This document shows positions 46,601 through 61,600 of a stretch of DNA of 64,000 nucleotides, piece after piece. Position 1 is the stretch's first letter; each line of letters opens with the position of its first letter. Below the pieces are notes generated by a model, which saw nothing but the letters and a program-made list of their open reading frames with translations, was not told the origin of the DNA and did not search any database. A program made the position numbers and the translations under genes. Origin of the DNA: Chaetoderma sp. LZ-2023a (lineage: Eukaryota > Mollusca > Caudofoveata > Chaetodermatida > Chaetodermatidae); contig CM067365.1 in the NCBI GenBank assembly GCA_034401795.1, forward strand, positions 10,618,145 through 10,682,144, given 5' to 3'.

Positions 46601-49600
46601 AACAAGCCAGGACAACAAACATATGGATATGCTTACCCCTGAATACACAAAGATAGTCAACAAGCCAGGATAACAAACATATGGATATGCTTACCCCTGA
46701 ATACACAAAGATAGTCAACAAGCCAGGACAACAAACATATGGATATGCTTACCCCTGAATACACAAAGATAGTCAACAAGCCAGGACAACAAACATATGG
46801 ATATGCTTACCCCTGAATACACAAAGATAGTCAACAAGCCAGGACAACAAACATATGGATATGCTTACCCCTGAATACACAAAGATAGTCAACAAGCCAG
46901 GACAACAAACATATGGATATGCTTACCCCTGAATACACAAAGATAGTCAACAAGCCAGGATAACAAACATATGGATATGCTTACCCCTGAATACACAAAG
47001 ATAGTCAACAAGCCAGGACAACAAACATATGGATATGCTTACCCCTGAATACACAAAGATAGTCAACAAGCCAGGACAACAAACATATGGATAGGCTTAT
47101 CACTGAATACACAAAGATAGTCAACAAGCCAGGACAACAAACATATGGATAGGCTTAACCCTGAATACACAAAGATAGTCAACAAGCCAGGACAACAAAC
47201 ATATGGATAGGCTTACCCCTGAATACGCAAAGATAGTCAACAAGCCAGGACAACAATCATATGGATATGCTTACCCCTGAATACACAAAGATAGTCAACA
47301 AGCCAGGACAACAAACATATAGATATGCTTACCCCTGAATACACAAAGATAGTCAACAAGCCAGGACAACAAACATATGGATAGGCTTACCCCTGAATAC
47401 ACAAAGATAGTCAACAAGCCAGGATAACAAACATATGGATATGCTTACCCCTGAATACACAAAGATAGTCAACAAGCCAGGACAACAAACATATGGATAG
47501 GCTTACCCCTGAATACGCAAAGATAGTCAACAAGCCAGGACAACAATCATATGGATATGCTTACCCCTGAATACACAAAGATAGTCAACAAGCCAGGACA
47601 ACAAACATATAGATATGCTTACCCCTGAATACACAAAGATAGTCAACAAGCCAGGACAACAAACATATGGATAGGCTTACCCCTGAATACACAAAGATAG
47701 TCAACAAGCCAGGACAACAAACATATGGATAGGCTTACCCCTGAATACGCAAAGATCGTCAACAAGCCAGGACAACAATCATATGGATATGCTTACCCCT
47801 GAATACACAAAGATAGTCAACAAGCCAGGACAACAAACATATAGATATGCTTACCCCTGAATACACAAAGATAGTCAACAAGCCAGGACAACAAACATAT
47901 GGATAGGCTTACCCCTGAATACACAAAGATAGTCAACAAGCCAGGATAACAAACATATGGATATGCTTACCCCTGAATACACAAAGATAGTCAACAAGCC
48001 AGGACAACAAACATATGGATAGGCTTAACCCTGAATACACAAAGATAGTCAACAAGCCAGGACAACAAACATATGGATAGGCTTACACCTGAATACACAA
48101 AGATCGTCAACAAGCCAGGACAACAAACATATGGATATGCTTACCCCTGAATACACAAAGATAGTCAACAAGCCAGGACAACAAACATATGGATAGGCTT
48201 ACCCCTGAATACGCAAAGATAGTCAACAAGCCAGGACAACAATCATATGGATATGCTTACCCCTGAATACACAAAGATAGTCAACAAGCCAGGACAACAA
48301 ACATATAGATATGCTTACCCCTGAATACACAAAGATAGTCAACAAGCCAGGACAACAAACATATGGATAGGCTTACCCCTGAATACGCAAAGATAGTCAA
48401 CAAGCCAGGACAACAATCATATGGATATGCTTACCCCTGAATACACAAAGATAGTCAACAAGCCAGGACAACAAACATAGATATGCTTACCCCTGAATAC
48501 ACAAAGATAGTCAACAAGCCAGGACAACAAACATATGGACATGCTTACCCCTGAATACACAAAGATAGTCAACAAGCCAGGACAACAAACATATAGATAT
48601 GCTTACCCCTGAATAGACAAAGATAGTCAACAAGCCAGGACAACAATCATATGGATAAGCTTACCCCTGAATACACAACGATAGTCAACAAGCCAGGACA
48701 ACAAACATAGATATGCTTACCCCTGAATACACAAAGATAGTCAACAAGCCAGGACAACAAACATATGGATAGGCTTACCCCTGAATACACAAAGATAGTC
48801 AACAAGCCAGGACAACAAACATATGGATATGCTTACCCCTGAATACACAAAGATAGTCAACAAGCCAGGACAACAAACATATGGATATGCTTACCCCTGA
48901 ATACACAAAGAGCTTCATTCGTGAATCTAGTGACCCATTCACTTTTGCTTTCATCTGTTCTGTGATTTCTTCAAGTAGTGGACCTGCAATGGCATAAACT
49001 ACCGTCACCTTACTGTTACTGGTCAGTAGTCATTTCAATGTTACTGGTCACTTCAATGTTACTGGTCAGTGGTCATCTCAATGTTAATGGTTAGTGATTA
49101 TCTCAATGTTAATGGTTAGTGGTCATCTCAATGTTACTGGTCAGTGGTCATCTCAATGCTACTGGTCAGTGGTCACCTCAATGTTACTGGTCAGTGGTCA
49201 TCTCAATGGCACTGGTCACCTCAATGTTACTGGTCAGTGGTCATCTCAATGTTAGTGGTCACCTCAATGTTACTGGTCAGTGGTCATCTTAATGTTACTG
49301 GTCATCTCAGTGCTACTGGTGTGGTCACCTCAATGTTATTGGTCAGTGGTCATCTCAATGGCACTGGTCACCTCAATGTTACTGGTCAGTGGTCATCTCA
49401 ATGTTAGTGGTCACCTCAATGTTACTGGTCAGTGGTCATCTCAATGTTACCGGTCAATGGTCATATCAATGTTACTGGTCAGTGGTCATCTCAATGTTAC
49501 TGGTCAGTGGTCATCTCAATGTTACTGGTCAGTGATCACCTCAATGTTACTGGTCAGTGGTCATCTCAATGTTAATCATCACCTCAATATTACTGGTCAA

Positions 49601-52600
49601 TGGTCATCTCAATGTCACTGGTCAGTGGTCACCTCAATGTTACTGGTCAGTGGTCAACACACTTTTATTGCTCACCTCAATCGTACTGGTCAGTGGTCAT
49701 CTCAATAGGACTGGTCACCTCAATGTTACTGGTCAGCGGTCATCCCAATGTTAGTGGTCACCTCAATGTTACTGGTCAGTGGTCATCTTAATGTTACTGG
49801 TCATCTCAGTGCTACTGGTCAGTGGTCACCTCAATGTTACTGGTCAGTGGTCATCTCAATGGTACTGGTCACCTCAATGTTACTGGTCAGTGGTCATTTC
49901 AATGTTACTGGTTCAGTGTTCATCTCAATGTTACTGGTCAGTGGTCATCTTAATGTTACTGATCAGTGGTCATCTCAATGTTACTGGTCAGTTGTCACCT
50001 CAATGTTACTGGTCAGTGGCCACCTCAATGTTACTGGTCAGTGGTCATCTCAATGTTAATCATCACCTCAATGTTACTGGTAAATGGTCATCTCAATATC
50101 ACTGGTCACCTCAATGTTACTGGACAGTGGTCATCTCAATGTTAATCATCACCTCAATGTTACGAGTCAGTGGTCATATCAATGTTACTGGTCACCCCGA
50201 TGTTACTGCTCAGTGGTCATCCCAATTTTACTGGACACCTCAATGTTACTGGTCAGTGGTCAACACAATGTTACTGGTCACCTCAATCATACTGGTCAGT
50301 GGACATCTCAATGTTACTGGCCCCTCAATGCTACTGGTCAGTGGTCATCTCAATGTGACTGGTCACCTCAATGTTACTGGTCAGTGGTCATCTCAATGTT
50401 ACTGGTCAGTGGTCACCTCAATGTTACTGGTCATCTAAATGTTACTGGTCATCTCAATGTTACTGGTCAGTGATCATCTCAATGCTACTGGTCACCTCAA
50501 TATTACTGGTCAGTGGTCGTCTCAATGTTACTGGTCACCTCAATGTTACTGGTCAGTGGTCATCTCAATGTTACTGGTCAGTGGTCACCTCAATGTTACT
50601 GGTCATCTAAATGTTACTGGTCATCTCAATGTTACTGGTCAGTGATCATCTCAATGTTACTGGTCAGTGATCATCTCAATGTTACTGGTCACCTCAATAT
50701 TACTGGTCAGTAGTCGTCTCAATGTTACTGGTCACATCAATGTTACTGGTCAGTGGTCATCTCAATGTTACTGGTCAGTGGTCATCTTAATGTTACTGGT
50801 CATCTCAGTGCTACTGGTCAGTGGTCACCTCAATGTTACTGGTCAGTGGTCATCTCAATGGTACTGGTCACCTCAATGTTACTGGTCAGTGGTCATCTCA
50901 ATGTTAGTGGTCACCTCAATGTTACTGGTCAGTGGTCATTTCAATGTTACTGGTTCAGTGTTCATCTCAATGTTACTGGTCAGTGGTCATCTTAATGTTA
51001 CTGATCAGTGGTCATCTCAATGTTACTGGTCAGTTGTCACCTCAATGTTACTGGTCAGTGGCCACCTCAATGTTACTGGTCAGTGGTCATCTCAATGTTA
51101 ATCATCACCTCAATGTTACTGGTCAATGGTCATCTCAATATCACTGGTCAGTGGTCACCTCAATGTTACTGGACAGTGGTCATCTCAATGTTAATCATCA
51201 CCTCAATGTTACGAGTCAGTGGTCATCTCAATGTTACTGGTCACCCCGATGTTACTGCTCAGTGGTCATCCCAATTTTACTGGTCACCTCAATGTTACCG
51301 GTCAGTACAATGTTACTGGTCACCTCAATCATACTGGTCAGTGGACATCTCAATGTTACTGGTCCCTCAATGCTACTGGTCAGTGGTCATCTCAATGTGA
51401 CTGTCACCTCAATGTTACTGGTCAGTGGTCATCTCAATGTTACTGGTCAGTGGTCACCTCAATGTTACTGGTCATCTCAATGTTACTGGTCAGTGATCAT
51501 CTCAATGCTACTTGTCACCTCAATATTACTGGTCAGTGGTCGTCTCAATGTTACTGGTCACCTCAATGTTACTGGTCAGTGGTCATCTCAATGTTACTGG
51601 TCAGTGGTCACCTCAATGTTACTGGTCATCTAAATGTTACTGGTCATCTCAATGTTACTGGTCAGTGATCATCTCAATGTTACTGGTCAGTGATCATCTC
51701 AATGTTACTGGTCACCTCAATATTACTGGTCAGTGGTCGTCTCAATGTTACTGGTCACCTCAATGTTACTGGTCAGTGGTCATCTCAATGTTACTGGTCA
51801 GTGATCATCTCAATGTTACTGATCTCCTCAATGTTACTGGTCAGTGGTCATCTCATGTTACTGGTCCCTCAATGTTATTGGTCAGTGGTCATCTCAAGGT
51901 TACTGGTCAGTGATCACCACAACTTTTCAAAATTGTACGAACACTTAGTAGTATCATTGTTTTAGGAAACGTTTTTAAAATTCTTCTCCAAAACCGCTTG
52001 GGGAATCGATTCAAAACTCATGAAACCTCATCTAGGGAAAGACGTAGGCCAAGTTTGTTTAAGAAGACTTTATTGACCGACTGGTTCGGCGGAAATCTTT
52101 CCTGAAAACAACCTCTTCTCCAGAACCGATGAAGGGATTAGGCCGAAATTTGGGAGATATGATTAGGGACTAAGGGCCATTAAAGTTTATGTCAAACTAC
52201 GCCAAGTCATCAAAGTCTGTCAGAGTCGCTGACTAAAGTTAATTATAATCTGCTATTTGCCACTGGAGTGTGCTATTTCCAAGCATGTCAAGCTGCATTG
52301 TTCAGATATCAATGTGCTTTGAGTATTTTGATGAAACTGCATGGGAAGGCTCATTAATTAATGATATTGATATCATACAATGCCCCGTCATTTGCAGTTT
52401 GAGATGGTCTACCTAGATTGTGTCTATTTTGGGGTCAGTCTATCCCTCTACATCTTCATCTGTCTTGCCACCCACCACAATGATTGCCTGTGCGGGTGAG
52501 TCATGGGATTTTGTCCACATTTTAATGTAATCTGTCGACTTCTTGTATTGCACTCTCTGATGGGATGCTAAATGAGTATTCTAACAAGTGTGAATGTGCA

Positions 52601-55600
52601 ATAGTTGCAACTTAAGTGGCTTTCTCAGAAATGTCAAAAATTTGACAGACATACAGGCCTGCAGGCAGACATGTAGACATGCCTGCAGGCAGATGCACTT
52701 ATACTTAATGCTAGTTGCAACTAAGTTATTCACATGTCCCATAAAGGTAAGTGTCCCTTTACCCACCCCAGCCCACCACCTCTGCCACAGTCTACAGCCC
52801 TAGTATTGGCAAATAAAAATAAACCCTTATTCCTGCAGTTTTTATTTATTACCACCTACCGCTTAGTTTACGTTATTGTCATTTTAAGATGTCTCCGCCA
52901 TTTTCCTGTTTATCTTTAAATATTGGGGGTACTAACAACATACTGACGGTGAGGCCTGTGGAAGATGCCCAAGGGTATGCTTATGGCTATGCATAGATGT
53001 GCGTGCATCCTTATGCCCATGCATAGGTGGACACTGTTTCAGAGCCTGTTTTGGTTTAGACCAGTCCTATGGGAAGAGGTTGCCTGTGTTACTGGCATGA
53101 CTGGTTCGTCAGTGCGGCGCCATTTAGTGGCCCGCTCTCCTCTCTGCCGTGTAGGATGCATTGCTGATGAACTGGTAGTGTTATGAACATGTGCTTGGTC
53201 ACCCTCTTCTTGGGTGACCTTGGTGGTGCTAGTGTCCATGTTGGATGGTGTAAGGAGTAGCTCTGTGCCTACAGAGTCCAGGGTTAGCGCTGGTAAGATG
53301 GTGGCACTACTACCTCTTTTTCTGGGCCTGGCATCTTTGTGCTCATAGAACTCATTGGTGATTAATAGGGTACTAACAACGTATTGGATTGACTTCTCTA
53401 GTAACCTGACACATGTTCTCTCTGTGAGACCAAAAAGTCTGAATGATCTGAGCTCTGCAAGTCGGCTCCTTTCATACTCTTCATTCGGCGGACCGGAAGT
53501 AGGGTCGGATATGCCCATATATGGACATATTTGTACCATTTTGGGGTGGGGGGGGGGGTGTCACCAGTTTTTGCCGGTGCTAGGACAGGCCCTTTTGGCA
53601 ATGCAAATCTTTGGCGGTGCACCATGTTTTGGCGATGCAGAAATGTTTTGGGTGGTGAAATGTTTTGGTGGTGCAGAGAAAATTTCTGCCGATGCACTTT
53701 TTTGGTGGTGCAAAACATTTTTTGGGGCAGTGCAACTTTCTTTTCATAAAGAAGCCGCCTGCCAAGTTTCATTAAATTATCTGTATAACATGGTGTTTAC
53801 GAGGAAATTGACAAAAATCATGATTTTTGCATTAAAAAGCCAATTTTCACCCAAAATATTGGACTTATAAACGTGAATTTTCCAAAGGCACATCTGCGTA
53901 TCGTAACTGAGGTATACACCAAGTTTCATTAAAATATCTGAAGCGGTTACGTATGATATGCTGTTGAGATATTGTGGATGGACAGATGGACGGATAGATG
54001 GATGGATGGACAGACAGACAAAAAGACACAGACACAGTAATTACTATAGGGCTTCTGCACCAGGGCCCTAATTACTCGACTTACCCTGTATTCCTCCTAT
54101 TAGAGGCATGTGCCTTACTAGAGGCCTACCACCAAACTCAGCAATGTCAGTCCCTCGATTTTCTAAGCACTTTGAAAACTGGAAAACTCTCTAATACAAG
54201 CCTACACCCAAACTCAGCATGTTGGTCTGATAAACTTTTTTTCAAATATTGACATCAATAAATAATCCATCGTTTATTACATCAAAATTTGTCATAAAAC
54301 TTGAAACCCAGTCTTGAAAACGATTGAAAAAACGAACTTGAAGAGCACGAAAATAGAAAACATTTCCCGGTACTGAATATTTCCATCAGACAACTACGCT
54401 TTATGTATACTATGCCCATCACCGCGGGAGTGAAATTATTATATAGGACCACATAAAAAGTGAATTCGCTGTAATAACCATTGTTTATTACATCAAATTT
54501 CATCAAATATAACAAAATGTTGTGGTGCAAAAATGCAAACCATGTGATATCAGGAAGCTGCGCACAGATTCAATATTTAGAGCGAGTACTCGGCAGATCC
54601 ATGGACCTGTGACTTTGGAATCGGAAATCGGTGATGGCAACCCAGAACTGTACGTTAAATGAGATCCACATAACGGGTACCCGTTTGATAACTGCACGTT
54701 GATATGAACCCTGTCATACATGGAAGGGTTTTTTTACAGCGTTTTGCATTCGTGTCTCACGAGATTCCCTTCAAAACGAAATCGAGAATGCACAAAGCCA
54801 GACCTCTATTTTTAGTCTTGTGCATTTTAAATTGAGAATAGTCAACGGAATATGATTGAATTACAATGGCTAATCAAACAATATATCTCAGAATTCTTTT
54901 CTACATAGATGATCATGTGATGAACTCGTGACTTGCTATCTATAATTAGTCTCCTACACGCATGTGCTGGTTTTCTGATGTAATTTCATGGAATCCCGGA
55001 AATACATGTAGACGTTTAACATGAGCTTATTAGAAGCCGGTTTGGGGGGTTGACTAAACATTTTTTAGGGAAACTCCCTAATAGAAGCTTTAGAACTCAG
55101 GTATTCTGCTGGTGAAATTTCTTCATCACTCGCCTAATAGAAGCCTAAGCTTCTAATAGGAGGAATATGGTAAGAAGTTTTGTGAAATCGGTCCCAGATA
55201 TGTCATTATGAGAACATTATTTTGTTTGAATAGAATGCAGTTAGTGTATTCTGTTGTTATTCTACTGTGTTTGCTTGCCCACATAATGCTTGGACTAACC
55301 AGAGCAAATACTACAAGCGGGAATAAACAGTATATTACATCTTAACCGTTTAAAACTAATATCAGCAAAAAATGGCTTCTGCAGTGGTCTTGAGAAATGT
55401 CTCTTTGCAAGCCAAGAGAAGACTATTTTTGAAGATTTACCACTGAAATGACTGGCTCGATAACTGAGCCAGTCATTGCAGTGATAAATTTTCAAAATCA
55501 TCTTCTCTTGACATGCAAATGGACATTTTCTAAGAGAAAATTAAAGTTCTCTTGACCAAATTCAAGGGGTAATAAACGAAATCACGTATTTCTTTTTTCA

Positions 55601-58600
55601 CGAGAGAGTTGATACTAACCTCCCTAATACTCTTTGAATATTGCCAAATATCGACTTACACTCAATAAACACTCGGATTAAAAGAGTAAGGTGCCCCTAC
55701 TGGGCAGGTAGTCAGATGTCAGTCTGGCGGATGCCAGCCCCAACCTCACTCATGCACAGACTAGTACTTCCTCTGACCAAATTTATTGGCTGACACTATG
55801 CAACTTTAAGAAAGCCTGAAAACCGAGCCTCTGTGGGGCGGAGAGGCCGGGTCCGTATTAGGAAGGTAAGTATCAACTCTCTCACGAAAAAAGAAATCTG
55901 TGATTTCGTTTATTTCACTTCAAGAGTATACTTACCTCCCTAATACTCTTTGATATTGATAGAATTCGTCAGAGAATTCGGTGGGAGGGAGGCGAGGTCA
56001 AAAGACCAGCTCTTCCCTATGCGCTTTTCTGCGCATAAGGCACTTAAACTTCTGAAATTGTGTGAAAACACAACCATGGATAGATTTGACCATCGGCTAA
56101 CACAACCGATGGCTGAGAGATGACCATATGTCTTCTTGGGAGGAATACTGAATGACCTCAATGTCCCATATGCTCTCTACATACAAGTGCCATGTACTAT
56201 AGGACATTAAACGAAAAGGCTTCATTTTCGTATACTCTCAATAATGAACCACATAAAACATGTACCATCACCATATTAATAACGAAGGGTCACGTGACAA
56301 TACAATTAACAATGAACAACACATAAACAAAACTGACCTTGTGGCGGTTGGCTGCTGTCATCATCTCCCCATAGGTGAAGACTGATGCAGTCCAAATAAG
56401 TGGTTGTTTCCATTGATTAATTGTGAAAATATATAAAAATGAGGATATCTCATCAAAATATGTACACCTAGATTAGCTTTTCAAAATCGATAAGGCGAGA
56501 GGATTCGAGGTGTCACGGAGATAATGGTCGGTAAAATTTGACTCACTGAGCTACTGACATAATGTCATCCACAGGGACCCCATTAAACAGGGCAGTGGAA
56601 GCCACTACGCCGCGAAAACTGTGAGCCTTAGCTAAGTCAACTTGTTTACCTGTGGCGGATTTATGACAAAACTGAATACATTCTACAATCCACCTGGAAA
56701 TGGTGTCCTTAGACGCCCTGCCGTGGGGTTCAATATACGACAACCTTAAGCTGTTGGGTCCATCCGCCATTCCTGAGTATGTTGTTTGTACCGGTTTAAT
56801 GCTCGGACTGGACACCATGCTTTTGAATTAGGATCATATCTAGTCAAAGCTGGGAAAAATATGGGTTGACCTGGATATTTCAGACTGATTTTTAGCCATG
56901 CAATTTATCCTAGGTAGAAGCTTAAGGCTTTCCCGGGTAACCACAAAACGGTCTGCCTCAGCTGATAAGGCATGAATTTCGCTTCTACGCCTAGCCGCAG
57001 CAATTAAAAATAGTTTTAAGTGTCAACATTTTCATAGAAATGGAACTAAGTGGTTCAAAAGGCTTATCACCTAGTACCTGAAGCACTAGAGATAAACTCC
57101 AAGACGGAATCACTGGGGGATTCCTTGGTCTTAGATTGCACATGCCTTTAATTAAATTAAATTATTAAGTATTTAATGTACTTACTTCATCACTTCCCCT
57201 ATTAGCCAAACAAGGGATAACTGTCATTAAAGCCGACTTATAGCCAGCAATAGAGTTAGGCTTGAGGCTATAGGCATCATACAGGTGACAGAGGAAATCA
57301 GCTACTACCTGAATAGATGAATCCATTGGATTAATACATCTTTTTGAACACCATTCTGCAAATCTGTTGATTTTATAATTATATGCTCTGGAGGTTGACC
57401 CCCTTCTGGCTTTTGCCATGAACATGGCTGCTTGCTCAGAAAAGCCCTCCTTAATTCTAGATTCCTTGACAACATCCACGCAGTCAATCTGAACATTGGC
57501 GGATTGTTGTGAAGGGTCTTGCCCTGGAAGATAATATTGTCCATCAGAGGCAGAGGAACCGGATTGGAGCCCAGAAGGTCCAGTAGATCCGTATACCATG
57601 ATCGGCGTGGCCAATTTGGGGGCGATCAGAAGCACTTGGCACTCCTCCTGTCTGATTTTCTGAAGAATTTTTGGAATCAGGATTGCTGGAGGGAATGCGT
57701 ATGCATACATTCCCACCCAGCTGATAGCTAACGCATCTGTTGCGATAGCGCTCGGATCTGGAATCGGAGAGACGTACGTCGTCATCTTCGCATTCTTCTT
57801 CGTTGCGAATAAATCTATGTTGGGTTTCCCCCAGTGGTTGAACAGACGATCCTCCACACATTGATTTAGTTACCATGCCGTAGGTAAAACACTCATCCTT
57901 CGGCTCAATGAATCTGCTAGCAGATTTAACCATCCCGGAATATGAACTGCTTTCAAGGTAATCCTGTGATTCAGGCACCAGCAAAGCAGTTTCCATGTCA
58001 TCATACAGAGACTGGGCGCCTTCGTTCCACCATGGCGGTTTATGCAAGTCACTACTGTTGAGTTGTCTGATCGAACTAGAACACTCTTGCCATGAACTCT
58101 CTCTAAGAAGTACCCAGGACTACTGCTTGTAATTCCAGTAGATTTATATGTTCTTGTGACTGATCCAGATTCCAAAGCCCTGATATTGTGGATTCTTCCA
58201 GCCGAACTCCCCACCCCTCCATCGATGCATCTGTATACATCGTTAACTGAGGGTGAGGAGGGGTTAGCATCAGCCCCGCCAGGAGATTCTGTCTTCAACC
58301 ACCATTGCAGGTGGTGAATTAGAGGCTCCATCACTGACACATTTGAGTCCAGTGAACCTGTACTTTGGGTCCATTGAGTCATGAGAAATAACTGGATCGG
58401 CTGCCAGCATAAGGCTGCCTGAGGAATGACTGGTTTCAGAGAAACCATCAATCCAAGCATTCTCAGGTAAATCCATGTCAGGACATGACGAATGTTGCAC
58501 ACTGACTGTATTAATGAGATGAGTACATGTACCCTCTCCTGAGTACGATAAACATCGAAGAACATTCCCAGGTAAACAAACTTCTGGGATCGAGTCAGCT

Positions 58601-61600
58601 CTGATTTTCGAAAGTTGGTTATCCAGCCCAAGTCTGTGAGAGTTTTCAAAACTATCTCCAGATTTGCTGATAAACTTTTCTGATTGTGTGCTTTTAACAG
58701 CCAGTCGTCTATGTATGTCTATGTACGTGTGGATTGCTTTGCTTCTCCTGCGGAGGTATGCTGTTATCACAAGAACCACTCTGGTGAAGACTTGAGGAGC
58801 CTTAGAAATTCCGATGGCTAAAACCTTGAATTCCCACTGTCTGCCCTGGAATGCGAACCTCAGAATCCGACGAAAACTCCTCGCTATTGGAATGTGGAAA
58901 TAAGCATCCTTCAAATCTATTGAAGCCGTCCACATTCACTTCTCCAACCCTGCCAACACCGATTTCACTGTCTCCATTTTGAAACTGGGTGTGTCTATGA
59001 ACTTGTTCAATGACTTGAGGTTGAGAATTGGTCTCCACCCTCCAGTGCTCTTTGTTACTAGGAACATGGTTGGATAGAAGCCTGGGCACTTTTGTGCCGG
59101 TTGAATTGCTCCTTTTAGCACGAGAGAATTTTTTTCCTCCTCTATACACAACCGTTGATCTGGATCCCTTGGAATTTGAGTCCAGACTGGCACCAGAGAC
59201 AGTCGCGATGGTGGGCCTGATATCCAGTCGGTATGATATCCGACTGAAAGTCATCGAAAGACTAAACGGTCCTGAGTCAAGCGTCCCCACTCTTGCATGT
59301 GGTTGGCCCATCGGCCTTCTACTGGTCCACCTAGGGAGAGGTGGACATAAGGAGCGCAAGAGTGGCACTGTCTCTTGGTGCAGATACACTGGAGTGGCTC
59401 TTATTGTGGTAACCGACCCTTCAAATACGATTACCACGACCAGATCCTCGCGCGCCATGGCCCGCACCACGCGCACCTCGGTTGCGCACCGAGGTGCGCA
59501 ACCGGCTGCCTAGCTGCGCCGGAGGAGCCTGCGCCCTCCCCTCGCTGGTGGCCGAATTGCTCGTGGCCGAGGCCGGCGCTGCGCTGGTGGCTGGCCTCTG
59601 ACCTGGCCACAGCCACCTCGAGCCTGCAGGGGATGACACGCAGGGGGAGCTGCGCGAACGCGCTCTCTGCAGAGCACTTCAAATTGCTCGTGCAACGCCC
59701 TCTGGTTATTGACCAGGGTAACCATCTCTTGAAGATGCTTACATCCCTCACCTCCAAAGACACCAGGACCTGTCATAGGCGTACGCAGCAGCCTATTATA
59801 CAGGTCCTGGGACGGGCACAAGTTGTCAAGAGCAAACGTGCGCCTCGCCCGGAAACTCCTGGTCACCGACCGGGTTAAACAGTCCAAAGACAAGTTAATT
59901 CCATCTTGGATGGCTCTCTGGACAGTCACCGGACTAGGCTGGTGCGATGCGGATGCTGTTACTACCCCCTGTAACATCTGGGAGACGTGTGAGAGTGCTG
60001 AGATAGACGCCCTTGAACTCTCCTCCGCATCGCGCACCGCGATGTTTGCCGAACGCAAAGCGTTCGAGCACAGCGCTCCCATGTCAAACCGGGAGCCTGG
60101 CCGCGTATCCTCGCCTAGTGCAGCGCGATCATTCGCGCTTGGCTTAGGCACCACACCATACATCTGATATTGATCAGGTACGATGCGGCATCGCTCTGCC
60201 ACCTCGCGAGGTATCAACAATATGTTCAGCCAGCGGCACAGATGGCATAGTGGTAACAGTCGGCTTACCTGCCAACCACGGGCACTAGTCCCGCTGGCTG
60301 GCCGACTGAATCACAGCAAGACCTGGCCTGACGTTGATTAGCCACTGACAAGCGTCAGACCAGTCTTCCTCTGTGGCCACCTGCGAATGCGCTACAAGAC
60401 GAGGGCCTTCGTCATCCTCCTGAGCAATCGCAGGCGTGTGTGGCTGGAGGAACTGATACTCCTGGCAAGCCAGAGAAAGCATGCGGGCCTAAAAGAACAG
60501 GCATGCTAAACTGACTGGCTTGACCAGGAGCAGGTGCCGTGGTACTGCGTGGGGAAAGTTTCGCCACACCACGGCCCTGGCCAGCACCAGCTACACCATC
60601 AGCAAGTCGAGGTATGCGGTAATACTGGCCATCAGATCCAGCCCGGGTTACCTTCTGCGCCGTGAACGCTACTCCTGCGTGAGTAGTTCCATGGACAATG
60701 TCGCCCGTATTCCCCGTGAGGGGTGCACGAACGTCAATGTCCATGGCCACAGCGCCAGAAGGAGAACCCATCAGATAATCCTCTTCTTCCTGGCCAGAAA
60801 GATTAGACTCCAGGTCAGCGAAGAATGCTAACCCGGACTGGCCAGGAAAGGTACCGTAGGAGGAAGTGGTACCTATAGGGTGCGGATATTCCTGGCCTGA
60901 TAAGCAGGCACCAGGCTCCAGCGACACATGTACACGAACAAGCCTGCTGCCAGTGTCCTCATAGTGGACTTCACCCTCTAGTAGGGCCACCTCTGAATCA
61001 CGGATGAAAACTGGTAGGTCCCTATGTGGCACCGATTCAGAGGCGGGGATTATCTGCTCCGAAGCAGACGAAGAGGACAACAAAGGATTTGAACCAGGAA
61101 GCATGCCATGAAGCAACTCTGGAACCAAATCCTTAATTGTCCTCTTCATCTCTCCCATCATCTCAATACGGAAGGCCTCCATATCCATAGTGGATGAGGC
61201 CTTCCTCTTACCCTTCTTACCAGAACGCGCCTTCTTCAACTTCCTCTCCTCCTCTAGAGCCTTCTCTTTGGTCTGTAAAGATAGAAACTCAGACATTAGC
61301 TTTCCCCCCACCACTTTTTACAGATCTCACAATTAAGCAATGGCCCACATGGGCTGCACTGGAAACATTAGTGGGGGGGGGGGGGGGGGGCCGAATCTAT
61401 CCTTCAAAAACCTTCCACATGAAGGACAACCAGGTTTCTGAAACAAGCCAGAAGATGAAGACAATGAGTATTTTAGTCAATTGAATTAGTAACTCAAAAC
61501 CAAAATAAAAAGGAGGGGGGGGGGGGGGGCCCCATAAAGACCCAAGCTAATAATCAACCAGCATTGGACAAAACTTTATAAATGTTAGTAAGGTGCAAGA

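Noticed and set aside
44228-48894. CRISPR-like regular array.
   Set aside because: Units are contiguous with no unique spacers, in a spliced eukaryotic gene; it is a minisatellite.
49144-51965. Many overlapping open frames of 60-230 codons.
   Set aside because: All are readings of the 18/25-bp repeat and change with frame; not genes.
52630-52730. Palindrome around 'cctgcaggcagacatg' as a separate element.
   Set aside because: The inverted match is short and mixed with a direct 'gcaggcagacatg' repeat; too little to define an element.
53039-53539. Acid phosphatase upstream exon.
   Set aside because: Sequence shows none of the family motifs and would break the phase-matched joint between 63467-63590 and 48895-48983.
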